Source of the DNA: Bremerella cremea
GTDB lineage: Bacteria; Planctomycetota; Planctomycetia; Pirellulales; Pirellulaceae
NCBI RefSeq assembly: GCF_003335505.1
Contig: NZ_QPEX01000010.1
Location: 248,001 to 312,000, forward strand
Length of the DNA: 64,000 nt
Direction: 5' to 3'
The notes below the pieces were generated by a model. That model worked only from the letters and a program-made list of their open reading frames with translations. It did no database searches and was not told where the DNA came from. The position numbers were made by a program, and so were the translations under genes. This document shows, piece after piece, positions 45,073 through 53,836 of this stretch (its first letter is position 1; every line of letters begins with the position of its first letter).

Positions 45073-46881
45073 TTAATCTTTCGGATCGGCTGGTGGAGCC
45101 AACCCCTGCTTCAACGCGAGACACTCTCCCCCTTCGCGAATTAGTAAAAACTTTGCGGCGGGAGGGTCTTCGATGACATCTTCTTTGCCACTTGGCCATC
45201 GCACACGAATACGCTGCAGCGTGGCGTCACCTAAGCCAAAATGGACTCGATTGCCGTAGCTCGATTGATAACCGCGTCCACGGCGCATTTCCGCTTGCTG
45301 CTCGCCTGCGGAGGTCTCTAGTACGATCTTTGCCCCGACACCATCGCGATTTGATTCTCGACCGAGTAATGCGATCTGCACGCTGTTAGCGGGTGACTTG
45401 AGCTCGTTCCGAATAAGCGTGGGCGCGGCATTCGCGTTGAGGATCACGGCATCAATATCGCCATCGTTGTCCAAGTCGTCGAAGGCGGCACCTTTACTCG
45501 ATTCCAGAATGGCCATGGCTGAGCCACTGCGAGAAGAGACGTCGGTAAATCTTCCCGAACCATTGTTTTCAAGGTAAGCGTTCGGGACGCGAACGGCTGT
45601 CCGGTCATCCACATTCCGGGCATTCACCCAAAAGTGGCCGCACGCCACAAAAATGTCTTCGTCTGTATCGTTATCGAAATCGGCAAACGTTGTTCCCCAT
45701 TTTACATGGGGCAACGTACTAGATCCACTTCCGCTAGGTTTCGACATATCCTGGAACATGCCGTCCCCCATATTTTGATACAACGTCGACATTTCGCCGC
45801 TGAAGGTGGTCATGTAGAAATCGAATTTGCCATCTCGATTAAAATCCCCCACGTCGACTCCCATGCTTCCGTTTGCATTTCCGCTGCTGTCGTATGCGGT
45901 ACCAGCCAGAAGAGCGACTTCTTTGAAATGGCCTGAACCATCATTCTGAAACAAGAAGTTCGCTGCGTAATCGCCGCAGACAAAGACGTCGACGTCTCCA
46001 TCGTCATCGTAATCGCTGGCTACAATTCCCATGCTCGGGCCGGCGACTAAGCCGATCCCCGATTCACGGCTGATATCGGTGAACGTCCCATCCCCATTGT
46101 TGCGGAACAAAACGTCAGGCACGGGATTATAAGATTTTGGCCCGGTAGAGAACTCTAAATCGCCGATCTTATCGACAATATTGTTTTCGTAGGTGAAATC
46201 GACATAGTTGCCGACATACAAATCGAGGTCGCCATCTCCTTCAATATCCAGCATAGCGACACCGGCTCCTACTTTGTTGCACTGCGTGCCAGTTTCTGCC
46301 GTAACATCCGTGAATGTCCCATCGCCGTTGTTGCGGTAGAAAACATTGGGCCCGAAGTTGTTGATATAGATATCTTGGTCGCCGTCGTTATCGTAGTCGC
46401 CGGTGACTACGCCTAACCCGTACCCCGTGTCACCTACCCCGGCACTATCGGTGACGTCCGTGAATGTCCAGTCACCGTTGTTACGGTAAAGGGCATTTCT
46501 AGGAGGCGAATCAAAGCGGGAGCCAGGGTTAGGCGCACTGTTGAGGAAATAGATGTCAACCAAGCCATCGCCATCAAAGTCAAACGTAGCCAGCCCAGCC
46601 ACCACCGTCTGCACGATATAACGGCTCCCCCCTTTGCCGTCAGTATGGATGAAGTCGATCCCACTCGCTTCGGTCACATCGACGAACTCTGCCTTGCCAG
46701 TAGGCGTGGGCGTGATGTTAACCGGGGAATAATCATCACCAGCCAAAGAAGCCGTTTCCGAATTGGAAAGTGCTGGCTCAGATTGCTGATCGACGTTTGC
46801 TTCTGCAGGAGTGGCATCGTAGCGCGCATGGCAGCCACTGATTACCATTGCCAACAAGAACAAAAGCAGGATCTGTCGCAT
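45073..46881 (-). CDS. CRTAC1-type lipoprotein (FG-GAP + ASPIC/UnbV)
   Basis: A 602-residue protein. The N-terminus is a lipoprotein signal with lipobox VISGC (Cys17), so the mature protein is lipid-anchored. FG-GAP loops follow in series (FDFDGDGLVDIYFL, GDYDNDGDQDIYIN, LDIEGDGDLDLYVG, SDYDDDGDVDVFVC, ADFDNDTDEDIFVA, DDLDNDGDIDAVIL). The ASPIC/UnbV domain is at the end (QSSYGNRVHFGLGDATLQRI). It is a clear paralogue of the protein coded at 50129-51973. It lies 10 bp after the TPR gene and 36 bp before the cytochrome start. Confidence 0.9.
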   Translation of the reverse strand: MRQILLLFLLAMVISGCHARYDATPAEANVDQQSEPALSNSETASLAGDDYSPVNITPTPTGKAEFVDVTEASGIDFIHTDGKGGSRYIVQTVVAGLATFDFDGDGLVDIYFLNSAPNPGSRFDSPPRNALYRNNGDWTFTDVTDSAGVGDTGYGLGVVTGDYDNDGDQDIYINNFGPNVFYRNNGDGTFTDVTAETGTQCNKVGAGVAMLDIEGDGDLDLYVGNYVDFTYENNIVDKIGDLEFSTGPKSYNPVPDVLFRNNGDGTFTDISRESGIGLVAGPSMGIVASDYDDDGDVDVFVCGDYAANFLFQNDGSGHFKEVALLAGTAYDSSGNANGSMGVDVGDFNRDGKFDFYMTTFSGEMSTLYQNMGDGMFQDMSKPSGSGSSTLPHVKWGTTFADFDNDTDEDIFVACGHFWVNARNVDDRTAVRVPNAYLENNGSGRFTDVSSRSGSAMAILESSKGAAFDDLDNDGDIDAVILNANAAPTLIRNELKSPANSVQIALLGRESNRDGVGAKIVLETSAGEQQAEMRRGRGYQSSYGNRVHFGLGDATLQRIRVRWPSGKEDVIEDPPAAKFLLIREGGECLALKQGLAPPADPKD

Positions 46882-46891
46882 GATTTCCGAT

Positions 46892-48268
46892 CTATTTCAA
46901 CGCAGGCTCATCCCCTAAGGGAGAGGACTTCATCAGTTGTTCGATCTGCCGGTCTGCCTCGGCTTGGCGGCGAGGGTCTCCCAAGTTGGCATACACCACC
47001 GACAGGATTTCGTATGCCTGCACGGTTGGCTTCAATTCAATGCTCTTTTCTGCGAGTTGTCGCGCCTTCTCAAAGTTCCCCTCTTCTAGAAAAAATGCAG
47101 CCAACGCCGTCACCACAATTGGTGAATTCGGCATTCGTTGGTAAGCGATCAGTAAAGCCTTTTTTCCGCCTGGGGCATCTCCGGCCAGAAATGCAAGTTT
47201 GGATAGATTGATAAAATTCAAAGGATTATCAGGTTCAATCTCGATCAATCGGCGTTGAGCCTGATACGCATCGGCAAAACGCTCTTGCCGATAGAGAACT
47301 TTGGACAAAGTGCTATAAACAATGCCACTAGTGGGATTTATTTCTGCCGCTCGCAGAGCGATCTTGGTTGCTTGCTTTGCATCGCCTTGGTCTAAAGTGA
47401 ACTCGGCTGCCTGTGCGAGTGTTAAAGCGACAAGTTTACGCAGCGAACGTTCGTAATTTGCTTCAAATTCGCTGGCCCCCGGCTTCCCTTCTGGCCGCAG
47501 GTCTTTGGAAATCTTTAAGTGCTGATCGGCAAGTTCTACATTACCCAGGCGGCGATCAACGTTCGAGAGGATAAAGTGCAGCGATCCATTCGCTGGGTGT
47601 TGTTCGATTCCTCTTTCGCATAAAGCTTTGGCCGACGACAACTCGCCTCGTTGAAGTTCGATTTCTGCTGCCGTTTGCAATAAACGTCCATCGTACGGAA
47701 ACCACTTGAGGGCTTCGAGCGACACTTGCGCGGCTTGATCGAGTTTGCCCGTCTGCTGAAGCCCACGAGCAAGTTCGATCGATAGCTGCAAATTGGCAGG
47801 ATGACTTGGTAACAATTTCTCAAGTCGATCGACGGCGTCTTGGGGACGACCTTCCTCAATGGCAACGCTTGCCAGTCCCGTTTGCGCATCAATCGATTGA
47901 GGGTCTAGCTGAAGAGCCGTTTGCCAGTGCGATTGGGCTTCTTCATAGCGATAGGTTTGTTGAGCGAACTCGGCCGCAATTTTATGAGGTGCAGCCGCAT
48001 TGGGATAGTTCGCAATGAACTGGTTGTTGAAATCCTGAATTTCTTGACGCATATCCTCTACGGAAATCGAGACCGCTTCTTCTGGCAGCTCAATCTGCGC
48101 GGCCGTAACGACACTCGTATCCGCAGGCAAATTGGACGACGAGGTGGGGTAATATCGAGCCACCGCCAAGACGACAAACACAGTGACGACAATGATCACA
48201 CCGTAAACCACATAGCTGGTCTGTGATGCGAGTCCTGGCGTCGTGGATTTATTGCGACGTTGGGCCAA
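46892..48268 (-). CDS. Membrane-anchored TPR protein
   Basis: A 458-residue protein with a TTG start (48268); no ATG is available in frame near it. One N-terminal helix (SYVVYGVIIVVTVFVVLAVA) is followed by a run of TPR repeats over about 90-440 (AQSHWQTALQLDPQSIDAQT, RQERFADAYQAQRRLIEIEP and others). It is the first gene of the five-gene operon and lies 33 nt past a terminator hairpin that ends the preceding unit. It is paired with a CRTAC1 lipoprotein gene, as is the TPR gene at 53427. It probably scaffolds that complex at the membrane. Confidence 0.85.
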   Translation of the reverse strand: MAQRRNKSTTPGLASQTSYVVYGVIIVVTVFVVLAVARYYPTSSSNLPADTSVVTAAQIELPEEAVSISVEDMRQEIQDFNNQFIANYPNAAAPHKIAAEFAQQTYRYEEAQSHWQTALQLDPQSIDAQTGLASVAIEEGRPQDAVDRLEKLLPSHPANLQLSIELARGLQQTGKLDQAAQVSLEALKWFPYDGRLLQTAAEIELQRGELSSAKALCERGIEQHPANGSLHFILSNVDRRLGNVELADQHLKISKDLRPEGKPGASEFEANYERSLRKLVALTLAQAAEFTLDQGDAKQATKIALRAAEINPTSGIVYSTLSKVLYRQERFADAYQAQRRLIEIEPDNPLNFINLSKLAFLAGDAPGGKKALLIAYQRMPNSPIVVTALAAFFLEEGNFEKARQLAEKSIELKPTVQAYEILSVVYANLGDPRRQAEADRQIEQLMKSSPLGDEPALK

Positions 48269-48300
48269 AACGATAAGCCTGAGAAAAGGAAAGAGGCGAA

Positions 48301-48333
48301 GAAAAACAGACTGCGATCGTTGACCGCAGTCTG
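48301..48333 (-). terminator. Intrinsic terminator of the DUF1559-lipoprotein unit
   Basis: CAGACTGCG (48307-48315) pairs exactly with CGCAGTCTG (48325-48333) around a 9 nt loop. On the minus strand it is followed by UUUUUCUU. It lies 37 bp past the lipoprotein stop and only 33 nt before the TTG start of the next gene. Confidence 0.85.
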
Positions 48334-48369
48334 TCAGGAAACTCGCTAGTTGCCCGTCTAAACGTTAGG

Positions 48370-48855
48370 TTAGGGCATTTTGCCATCTGATGTCAGCGGC
48401 AAATCAATCGTGTTGCTCCCGCTGGTAACTTCATAGACCAATTCGGTCTTGGAGTTGTAGACCGCTGGGAGTTTCTCGTTCGTCTTGGCATTGTTATAGT
48501 CCGCCTGACGAGATTGCATCACCTCGGCGTAACGGGGATCATCCGAGGGGATGTCCTCCATCGTTTGCGTTTGAACTTCGGGGGTCGAGGTAATCGACAC
48601 CTTATGCTTGCCAATGACGGCGCCAGCTTGGTCGATATAGGCCAAGTTGTAGACACCTTCTTCGTTGGTCATTGCCGAGGATGATCGTCGACCATCCTCG
48701 GGTACAAAAGAAACAATCGCATTCGGTAACGGCTTGCCGTCCAAGGTGACCTTCCCCGTGACTTTACCCAGGGAAGGGCCACTCTCGCCACAGCCAACGA
48801 TCATCGCCAAGCCGAGTAGAAACGCGAAAGAGAAATGCTGTATACGTAAACTCAT
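48370..48855 (-). CDS. Small lipoprotein with transthyretin/carboxypeptidase-regulatory-like domain
   Basis: A 161-residue lipoprotein. The signal ends in a lipobox (AMIVGC) after a hydrophobic stretch. The mature part begins with a single beta-sandwich resembling carboxypeptidase regulatory-like domains (GKVTGKVTLDGKPLPNAIVS, then EEGVYNLAYIDQAGAVIGKH). This type very often follows DUF1559 genes in planctomycetes, as here (60 bp downstream of one). Role unknown; a surface-structure subunit is the usual guess. The unit ends at the terminator at 48301-48333. Confidence 0.82.
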   Translation of the reverse strand: MSLRIQHFSFAFLLGLAMIVGCGESGPSLGKVTGKVTLDGKPLPNAIVSFVPEDGRRSSSAMTNEEGVYNLAYIDQAGAVIGKHKVSITSTPEVQTQTMEDIPSDDPRYAEVMQSRQADYNNAKTNEKLPAVYNSKTELVYEVTSGSNTIDLPLTSDGKMP

Positions 48856-48915
48856 TATTGACTACGCTCCTGCACGGCAGAGAAGATCTGCAGTGGTATG
48901 ACGGGGAAACGAGGA

Positions 48916-49977
48916 CTATGGCACCGAAACGGCTTCACCACCGTTACGACTACCGAGAGCACCCCAAACACCATAATCGGATTGGCCACTAGGCGTAGCA
49001 ACGCTGTCGGCGGCTTGATTGCCCGTATTGATGTTCTCGGTGATGAACTGGACCGATCCGTCTGCCATACAGACGTTACCGCCGCCAGGATGCCAGCTGG
49101 ACAGAGTTCCCATGTGCTCGTTACCATCCACGCCGCCCCATTGACAACTAGGACCATTAGGGCCAACCATCGTGGCAAAACCAACGAAGTAGGGTCGACC
49201 ATCCCAAGCACGCCCAGTATGAGGACGGAACTCGGCACGCACATCACCGGTCAATTGCTTGGTGGTCACATCGTAGCGAGCCGAGCATGCTTGTGGGTTC
49301 CAACTCCGCATGTTCAGAGCCACCCCACCGCGTAAAGAACGCGCCCCGCCAGATCCAGCAATTTCACCCAACATCACCGTGTTCGAAAGACCATCGGTAA
49401 TGCTGGCCAATCCCAACTTACGATCGATCTGAAAAATGCCCCGATTGTCTCGGTTTTGATTCGTAGGAACAAAATGATTCTGGTGATAGTCGTCTCCAAC
49501 GCAAGCCTTGTAGTTCAACAGAGCGGGACTCTCGGCGCGATTCGGCGGAGGGCTATCGGATGGACAAGTAAAGCCATTGATGTCGACTTGCCAGTTTTGC
49601 TTCTCCCAAGTGTCGGTTTGGGATGTACTCCACGGTGATGGCAGGCTTGAGCTTTTTGCACGAACTTGCATGTTGTCATACAGTGCGTTTTGCTCGAGGT
49701 AGGGCAAGACGTAGATCGTCCATGCATAGATACGATTTCCACCCCAGTTCCCATCGACTGCTTGATTTCCCAAAGGGGGCAATTTACCGAATGTGTCGTG
49801 TCGGGTGTGCATCGTCAAACCAAGCTGTTTGAGATTGTTTGTACACTCCATGCGACGTGCTGCTTCACGAGCTTGCTGAACTGCGGGTAGGAGTAATGCA
49901 ATCAAAACTCCAATAATGGCAATGACTACCAGCAATTCAACTAAGGTAAACCCACGACTAGATCGCCGTCTTACCAT
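48916..49977 (-). CDS. DUF1559 protein with prepilin-type N-terminus
   Basis: A 353-residue protein. GGGAG 7 nt before ATG 49977 supports this start over a longer frame. The N-terminus is a type IV pilin-like signal: RRRSSRGFTLVELLVVIAII, cleaved between Gly and Phe, then the first helix (LIALLLPAVQQAREAARR). The rest is the DUF1559 domain, ending with the usual VCMADGSVQFITENIN box. Planctomycetes have many copies, thought to form surface pseudopili. The region in front (49978-50128) is very AT-rich and should hold the promoter. Confidence 0.95.
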   Translation of the reverse strand: MVRRRSSRGFTLVELLVVIAIIGVLIALLLPAVQQAREAARRMECTNNLKQLGLTMHTRHDTFGKLPPLGNQAVDGNWGGNRIYAWTIYVLPYLEQNALYDNMQVRAKSSSLPSPWSTSQTDTWEKQNWQVDINGFTCPSDSPPPNRAESPALLNYKACVGDDYHQNHFVPTNQNRDNRGIFQIDRKLGLASITDGLSNTVMLGEIAGSGGARSLRGGVALNMRSWNPQACSARYDVTTKQLTGDVRAEFRPHTGRAWDGRPYFVGFATMVGPNGPSCQWGGVDGNEHMGTLSSWHPGGGNVCMADGSVQFITENINTGNQAADSVATPSGQSDYGVWGALGSRNGGEAVSVP

Positions 49978-50128
49978 TTCACTTCTCCCTGAGAGAAAAG
50001 GTGGACCTGAAAAGTACCTTTGCATGAGGCAAACAAAGGCAAACAAGAAAAGACAATTATTTTTTTATATTACACACAACACCATAAGGTGGCAATACCA
50101 CGCGTAATATTGTAACAAAAGTTGTTAA

Positions 50129-51973
50129 TTACCCCTTGCCCCTTTCTAGGGTTATTTTTTTATTTTCCCTGTCCAATTTCTGCTGAAAAACCTCCTTTTT
50201 ACCATCCGGCCAGCGCACCTCGATTTGATCAATTTTCTCACGAGTCCCTAGCCCGAACGTAAGACGTCGGCCGTGGTCTCCTTGAAAGCTTCGTCCGCTA
50301 TAGATCTCAGCAACCTGTTTGAGATCGCCAGAGACGACGCTCACCCGGCTCCCAACTCCAAAGTGATTTCCGAGCGTGTCGTGTAGCTGGATTTGGATTG
50401 AGGTGTTGGACCTCTTGGAATCGTTTCGCAAGATGGTGGGAGAAGTCGTCGAATTCAGGATGACAGCATCCACATCCCCATCATTGTCCAAATCGTCGAA
50501 TGCTGCCCCCCGGCTACTTTCGACAACCGCCAAGCCATTTCCTGCGGTTTCTGATATGTCTGTGAACGTTCCGTCACCATTGTTCATTAACAGATAGTTA
50601 CGTACCCGCTTGGCGGTTCGATCGTCAATCCGTTCGATCTCGTCAAAGTGACCGCACGCCACAAAAAGGTCCAGATCGCCATCGTTGTCAAAGTCGACCA
50701 GGCCGGTTCCCCAGTGAACGTGAGGAAAGAGCTCGTTGGTAATCTGAGCTGTGCTGGTTGCATCCTCAAACAAACCGTTGCCGAGATTACGGTAGAGTAC
50801 CGGCATTTCCGATTGCCAGTCGGTCAAAAAAATGTCGATATGCCCGTCGTTGTCGTAGTCGCCACAATCGACCCCCATACTGGCGTTCTTCTTGCCATCG
50901 AAATCGTAGGCAACACCGGTCAGAATTGCCACCTCCTTGAATTTCCCCGTGCCATCGTTCTGCCACAAATAATTCGGGGTGTTATCGTTGCAGACGAAAA
51001 CATCCAGGTCACCATCTTCGTCGTAGTCGGTTGCCATGATCGCCATCGACGGCCCGCGAGCGGTCGCGATGCCTGATTCTTCTGTCACGTCCGAGAAGGT
51101 TCCATCTCCGTTGTTCCGATAAAGCGTGTCGGCAACCGCTTGATAATACTGAGGCCCGGCCTGAAAAAAGTGCCCTTCGATTTCAATCGGAACGTGATTC
51201 TCGTACGTGAAATCGACGTAATTGCCCACGTAAAGATCAAGGTCACCATCTCGGTCCATATCAAAGAAGCAAACCCCAGCTCCGAATCGATCGGCGTTCC
51301 CTGTGCCGGTCTCTTGCGTGACGTTGGTGAAAGTTCCGTCACCGTTATTCCGGTAAAAGACGTTCGGTCCAAAGTTGTTGATATAGAGGTCTTCGTCGCC
51401 GTCGTTGTCGTAATCGGCAGCGGCAACACCCATTCCATGTCCGGTGTCCCCTACCCCGGCGGTTTCCGTGACGTCGGTGAATGTCCAGTCTCCGTTATTT
51501 CGATACAACGCATTCTTCGGTGGGGTTTCTAGATTGGTTCCCTTCAACGCACCACCGTTGAGAAAATAAATATCAATGAACCCATCTAAGTCGTAGTCGA
51601 AAAGGGCCACTCCTCCGGTCGAAGCCTCAACAATATAGCCTTGGCCACTTCCTCCATCGTTGTGAACAAACGTAATTCCCGTCGATTCGGTCACGTCTGT
51701 CAGTTGAATTCCGTGCTCGACATTTTGAACTTTATTGTTGGTCGCAATAAACGGGACACGATCACGGTCTGGGGCATCTTCCTTTTCTGGAATAACTGGC
51801 GTGTTCCACTGATTTTGCAGGCCCACATCCTGGTCGAGTCTTGCCAATTGCTGATCCGCACTTGGCAAAGGAACTGCGGGCCCACCTACGGACATCGGAG
51901 GCTCGGCTTTCTGTTCACAGCCGCTGACAACCGTCAGGATGGCAATAGCCCAAACATGTTTCGTCCTACGCAT
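50129..51973 (-). CDS. CRTAC1-type lipoprotein (FG-GAP + ASPIC/UnbV)
   Basis: A 614-residue protein. ATG 51973 shares one base with the upstream TPR gene's stop (TGATG) and begins a lipoprotein signal (MRRTKHVWAIAILTVVSGC, Cys19). FG-GAP loops run through the body (FDYDLDGFIDIYFL, ADYDNDGDEDLYIN, FDMDRDGDLDLYVG, TDYDEDGDLDVFVC, VDFDNDGDLDLFVA, DDLDNDGDVDAVIL). The ASPIC/UnbV domain ends it (RRLTFGLGTREKIDQIEVRW). Long stretches, such as NALYRNNGDWTFTDVT and YINNFGPNVFYRNNGDGTFT, match the protein coded at 45073-46881, so the two are recent paralogues. Confidence 0.9.
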   Translation of the reverse strand: MRRTKHVWAIAILTVVSGCEQKAEPPMSVGGPAVPLPSADQQLARLDQDVGLQNQWNTPVIPEKEDAPDRDRVPFIATNNKVQNVEHGIQLTDVTESTGITFVHNDGGSGQGYIVEASTGGVALFDYDLDGFIDIYFLNGGALKGTNLETPPKNALYRNNGDWTFTDVTETAGVGDTGHGMGVAAADYDNDGDEDLYINNFGPNVFYRNNGDGTFTNVTQETGTGNADRFGAGVCFFDMDRDGDLDLYVGNYVDFTYENHVPIEIEGHFFQAGPQYYQAVADTLYRNNGDGTFSDVTEESGIATARGPSMAIMATDYDEDGDLDVFVCNDNTPNYLWQNDGTGKFKEVAILTGVAYDFDGKKNASMGVDCGDYDNDGHIDIFLTDWQSEMPVLYRNLGNGLFEDATSTAQITNELFPHVHWGTGLVDFDNDGDLDLFVACGHFDEIERIDDRTAKRVRNYLLMNNGDGTFTDISETAGNGLAVVESSRGAAFDDLDNDGDVDAVILNSTTSPTILRNDSKRSNTSIQIQLHDTLGNHFGVGSRVSVVSGDLKQVAEIYSGRSFQGDHGRRLTFGLGTREKIDQIEVRWPDGKKEVFQQKLDRENKKITLERGKG

Positions 51974-53427
51974 CACTGCGGACTTTCCGAAGAAACTTGT
52001 TGACGCTCGATTTTCTGCGCTTCCTCTAGTGCGGCAATCGCGTTCGATTCGTCTCCCATCTGCTGACAAATCGTAGCCAGCAAGCGAAAACCACTTGCGG
52101 TCGGTTGACGCAATAAGGCTTCTTGGGTGTACCAGCGGGCACGATTAAGATCGCTTCCTTCTAAGTGAAATTGGGCCAATGCCAAGTAAGGCTCTGGAGT
52201 ATTAGGACTGATCGAGACGGTGAATTTCAACGCTGCCTCTGCCGAAGGGCGGTCGCCACAACTCTGCGCTGCGGCGGCTAGTTTCAAATGATTGGCCAAA
52301 TCGAATGGGGCTAGGTCAACTATTCGTTGTCGAACCACACGTTCTTCTGCCGCTAAGCCTGCGTCGTGATAAAGTTCGGCCAGCACCTGGCAGCCAACGA
52401 AATTAGCGGGATCGAGAGCCAATGCCCGTAATAAAAGCTGTTCTGCGGCGAGGGAATTTCCCATCCGGATTTGAACCGAGGCCGCTTCGATCAACGTATT
52501 GAGCGCCGCTTGGTGTGCTTCGGCTAAAGAGAGCGTCTGAAAACGCTGCCGAGCGTCGATATCATCTCCTCCGTTCTTGTCGCTTACCAAGGCTCGATAT
52601 TTTTGGGCATCTTCTTCTTTCCCCTGCTGTGCCAACGCATTGGCTAACGAGGTATACGCAGCTGCCGACTCGTGCCCCATCTCAAGCGATTTCTTGAGGC
52701 TCGCTTCTGCTTCTGGCAGTTTACGTTGACGTAATTGAGCCTGCCCCAAAACCATCCAGAGCGCCGCCAGATTGGGAGTCTTCTCGATAGCCTGTTTAAT
52801 CACTTTTTCGGCTTCATCTGCTTTGCCCGTCTTATTTAACGCGACCCCTAAGTGATGCATTAAGTCAGGCGAAGTAACTCCCGCTTTGTAGGCTTTTCGC
52901 AGCGTTTCAGCCGCCAATTCGCTATCTCCACGATCCATCGCCACAGCGGCAAAATTAATGTAATAACGCGGATCTAGAGGATCCAAAGCGATGCACTGTT
53001 TCCAAAGCTCTTCCGCCTCCGCCGATTGGCTAAACTGAGCCGACATCATTGCTGCAACATGCAAAGCTTCTGCCCGATCGGGGTAGTTTTGCCGTAAGCG
53101 GTTGGCAACAAATTCGGCTTCCGCCCGCAGTTGATCTTTGTTGGCCGGCATTGCTCTGGTCGGCAAGGTGATGCTTGGCTGCGGGGGGAGCGTTTGCTTG
53201 ACCATCTCAGCAATCGCTTTGTCATCAAGCGAATCTTCGACAGCTACGGTTTCGGCTGTCTCTTCAGGCGGCTGAGGAACCGCAATGAGATAAGAAATCC
53301 CTATCGCGGATGCGATGCACAGTAAAAAGAGAAACGCCCATTTCAGCAGCTGAACCATCGCAGACGGTTGCGCAGCCCTCGTTCTGGGCAAGTCGTCCCG
53401 TTTTTGCGCACCGCTAGCGTCATCCAC
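51973..53427 (-). CDS. Membrane-anchored TPR protein
   Basis: A 484-residue protein with one N-terminal helix (LLKWAFLFLLCIASAIGISY) and TPR repeats over about 100-470 (SAEAEELWKQCIALDPLDPR, KLPEAEASLKKSLEMGHESA and similar). It is the first gene of a leftward unit and shares a base with the CRTAC1 lipoprotein stop-start. The same gene order (TPR then CRTAC1 lipoprotein) occurs at 48268-45073, so the pair seems to be duplicated. A scaffold for the lipoprotein at the membrane is the likely role. Confidence 0.85.
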   Translation of the reverse strand: MDDASGAQKRDDLPRTRAAQPSAMVQLLKWAFLFLLCIASAIGISYLIAVPQPPEETAETVAVEDSLDDKAIAEMVKQTLPPQPSITLPTRAMPANKDQLRAEAEFVANRLRQNYPDRAEALHVAAMMSAQFSQSAEAEELWKQCIALDPLDPRYYINFAAVAMDRGDSELAAETLRKAYKAGVTSPDLMHHLGVALNKTGKADEAEKVIKQAIEKTPNLAALWMVLGQAQLRQRKLPEAEASLKKSLEMGHESAAAYTSLANALAQQGKEEDAQKYRALVSDKNGGDDIDARQRFQTLSLAEAHQAALNTLIEAASVQIRMGNSLAAEQLLLRALALDPANFVGCQVLAELYHDAGLAAEERVVRQRIVDLAPFDLANHLKLAAAAQSCGDRPSAEAALKFTVSISPNTPEPYLALAQFHLEGSDLNRARWYTQEALLRQPTASGFRLLATICQQMGDESNAIAALEEAQKIERQQVSSESPQ

Positions 53428-53836
53428 TGCAAGTATTCCAGACCGCGAAGAAAACTTGTGATGAGATATTGAGATAAGTTACGACCGAGGACAGGCCTCA
53501 AGGATCGTAAGATGAAATTATTATTGTTTTTTCATTGCGCGATATCAACCCTTCCTTTGGTTAAAAGTGACACCATGAGAGAAGTAGATGTATTAGTGAA
53601 AGCCAAGGGATGGAAAAATAGAGAATACACGAAGGACAGGAGGACTATCGACGGTTTCTGCTAACGCCCCTTCATGAACAATCAACCAGGCTTACCCAGT
53701 TTTATTTCTCGCTGGCAACATCTCTAATTTTTTGGGCCAGAAAAGTGTTTGAAAGGTTTTACGGCAGGCAGGGTCCAACGTACAATCGGCGAAACTTGGA
53801 TGGAACTCTAGCACTGCAACATGGAGCCACAGCACG
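53428..53836. other. Divergent promoter region, TPR/CRTAC1 unit and oxidase operon
   Basis: About 410 bp, AT-rich, with no supported gene. A 29-codon frame starting at 53576 has no ribosome binding site and no recognisable sequence. Both divergent promoters must lie here. No clear operator was seen beyond short T-rich and A-rich runs near 53510-53540. Confidence 0.5.

Noticed and set aside
44318..45199. 293-codon minus-strand frame overlapping the multiheme cytochrome gene
   Set aside because: It is the cytochrome's N-terminal region read in another frame, is Arg-rich and lacks recognisable motifs.
45300..51900. Many similar short repeats of about 17-25 bp, first suspected as a CRISPR-like or minisatellite array
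   Set aside because: They code the repeated calcium-type FG-GAP loops of CRTAC1 proteins (DxDxDGxxD), are irregularly spaced and lie in frame.
53576..53665. 29-codon open frame in the oxidase promoter region
   Set aside because: Too short, with no ribosome binding site and no similarity I recognise.
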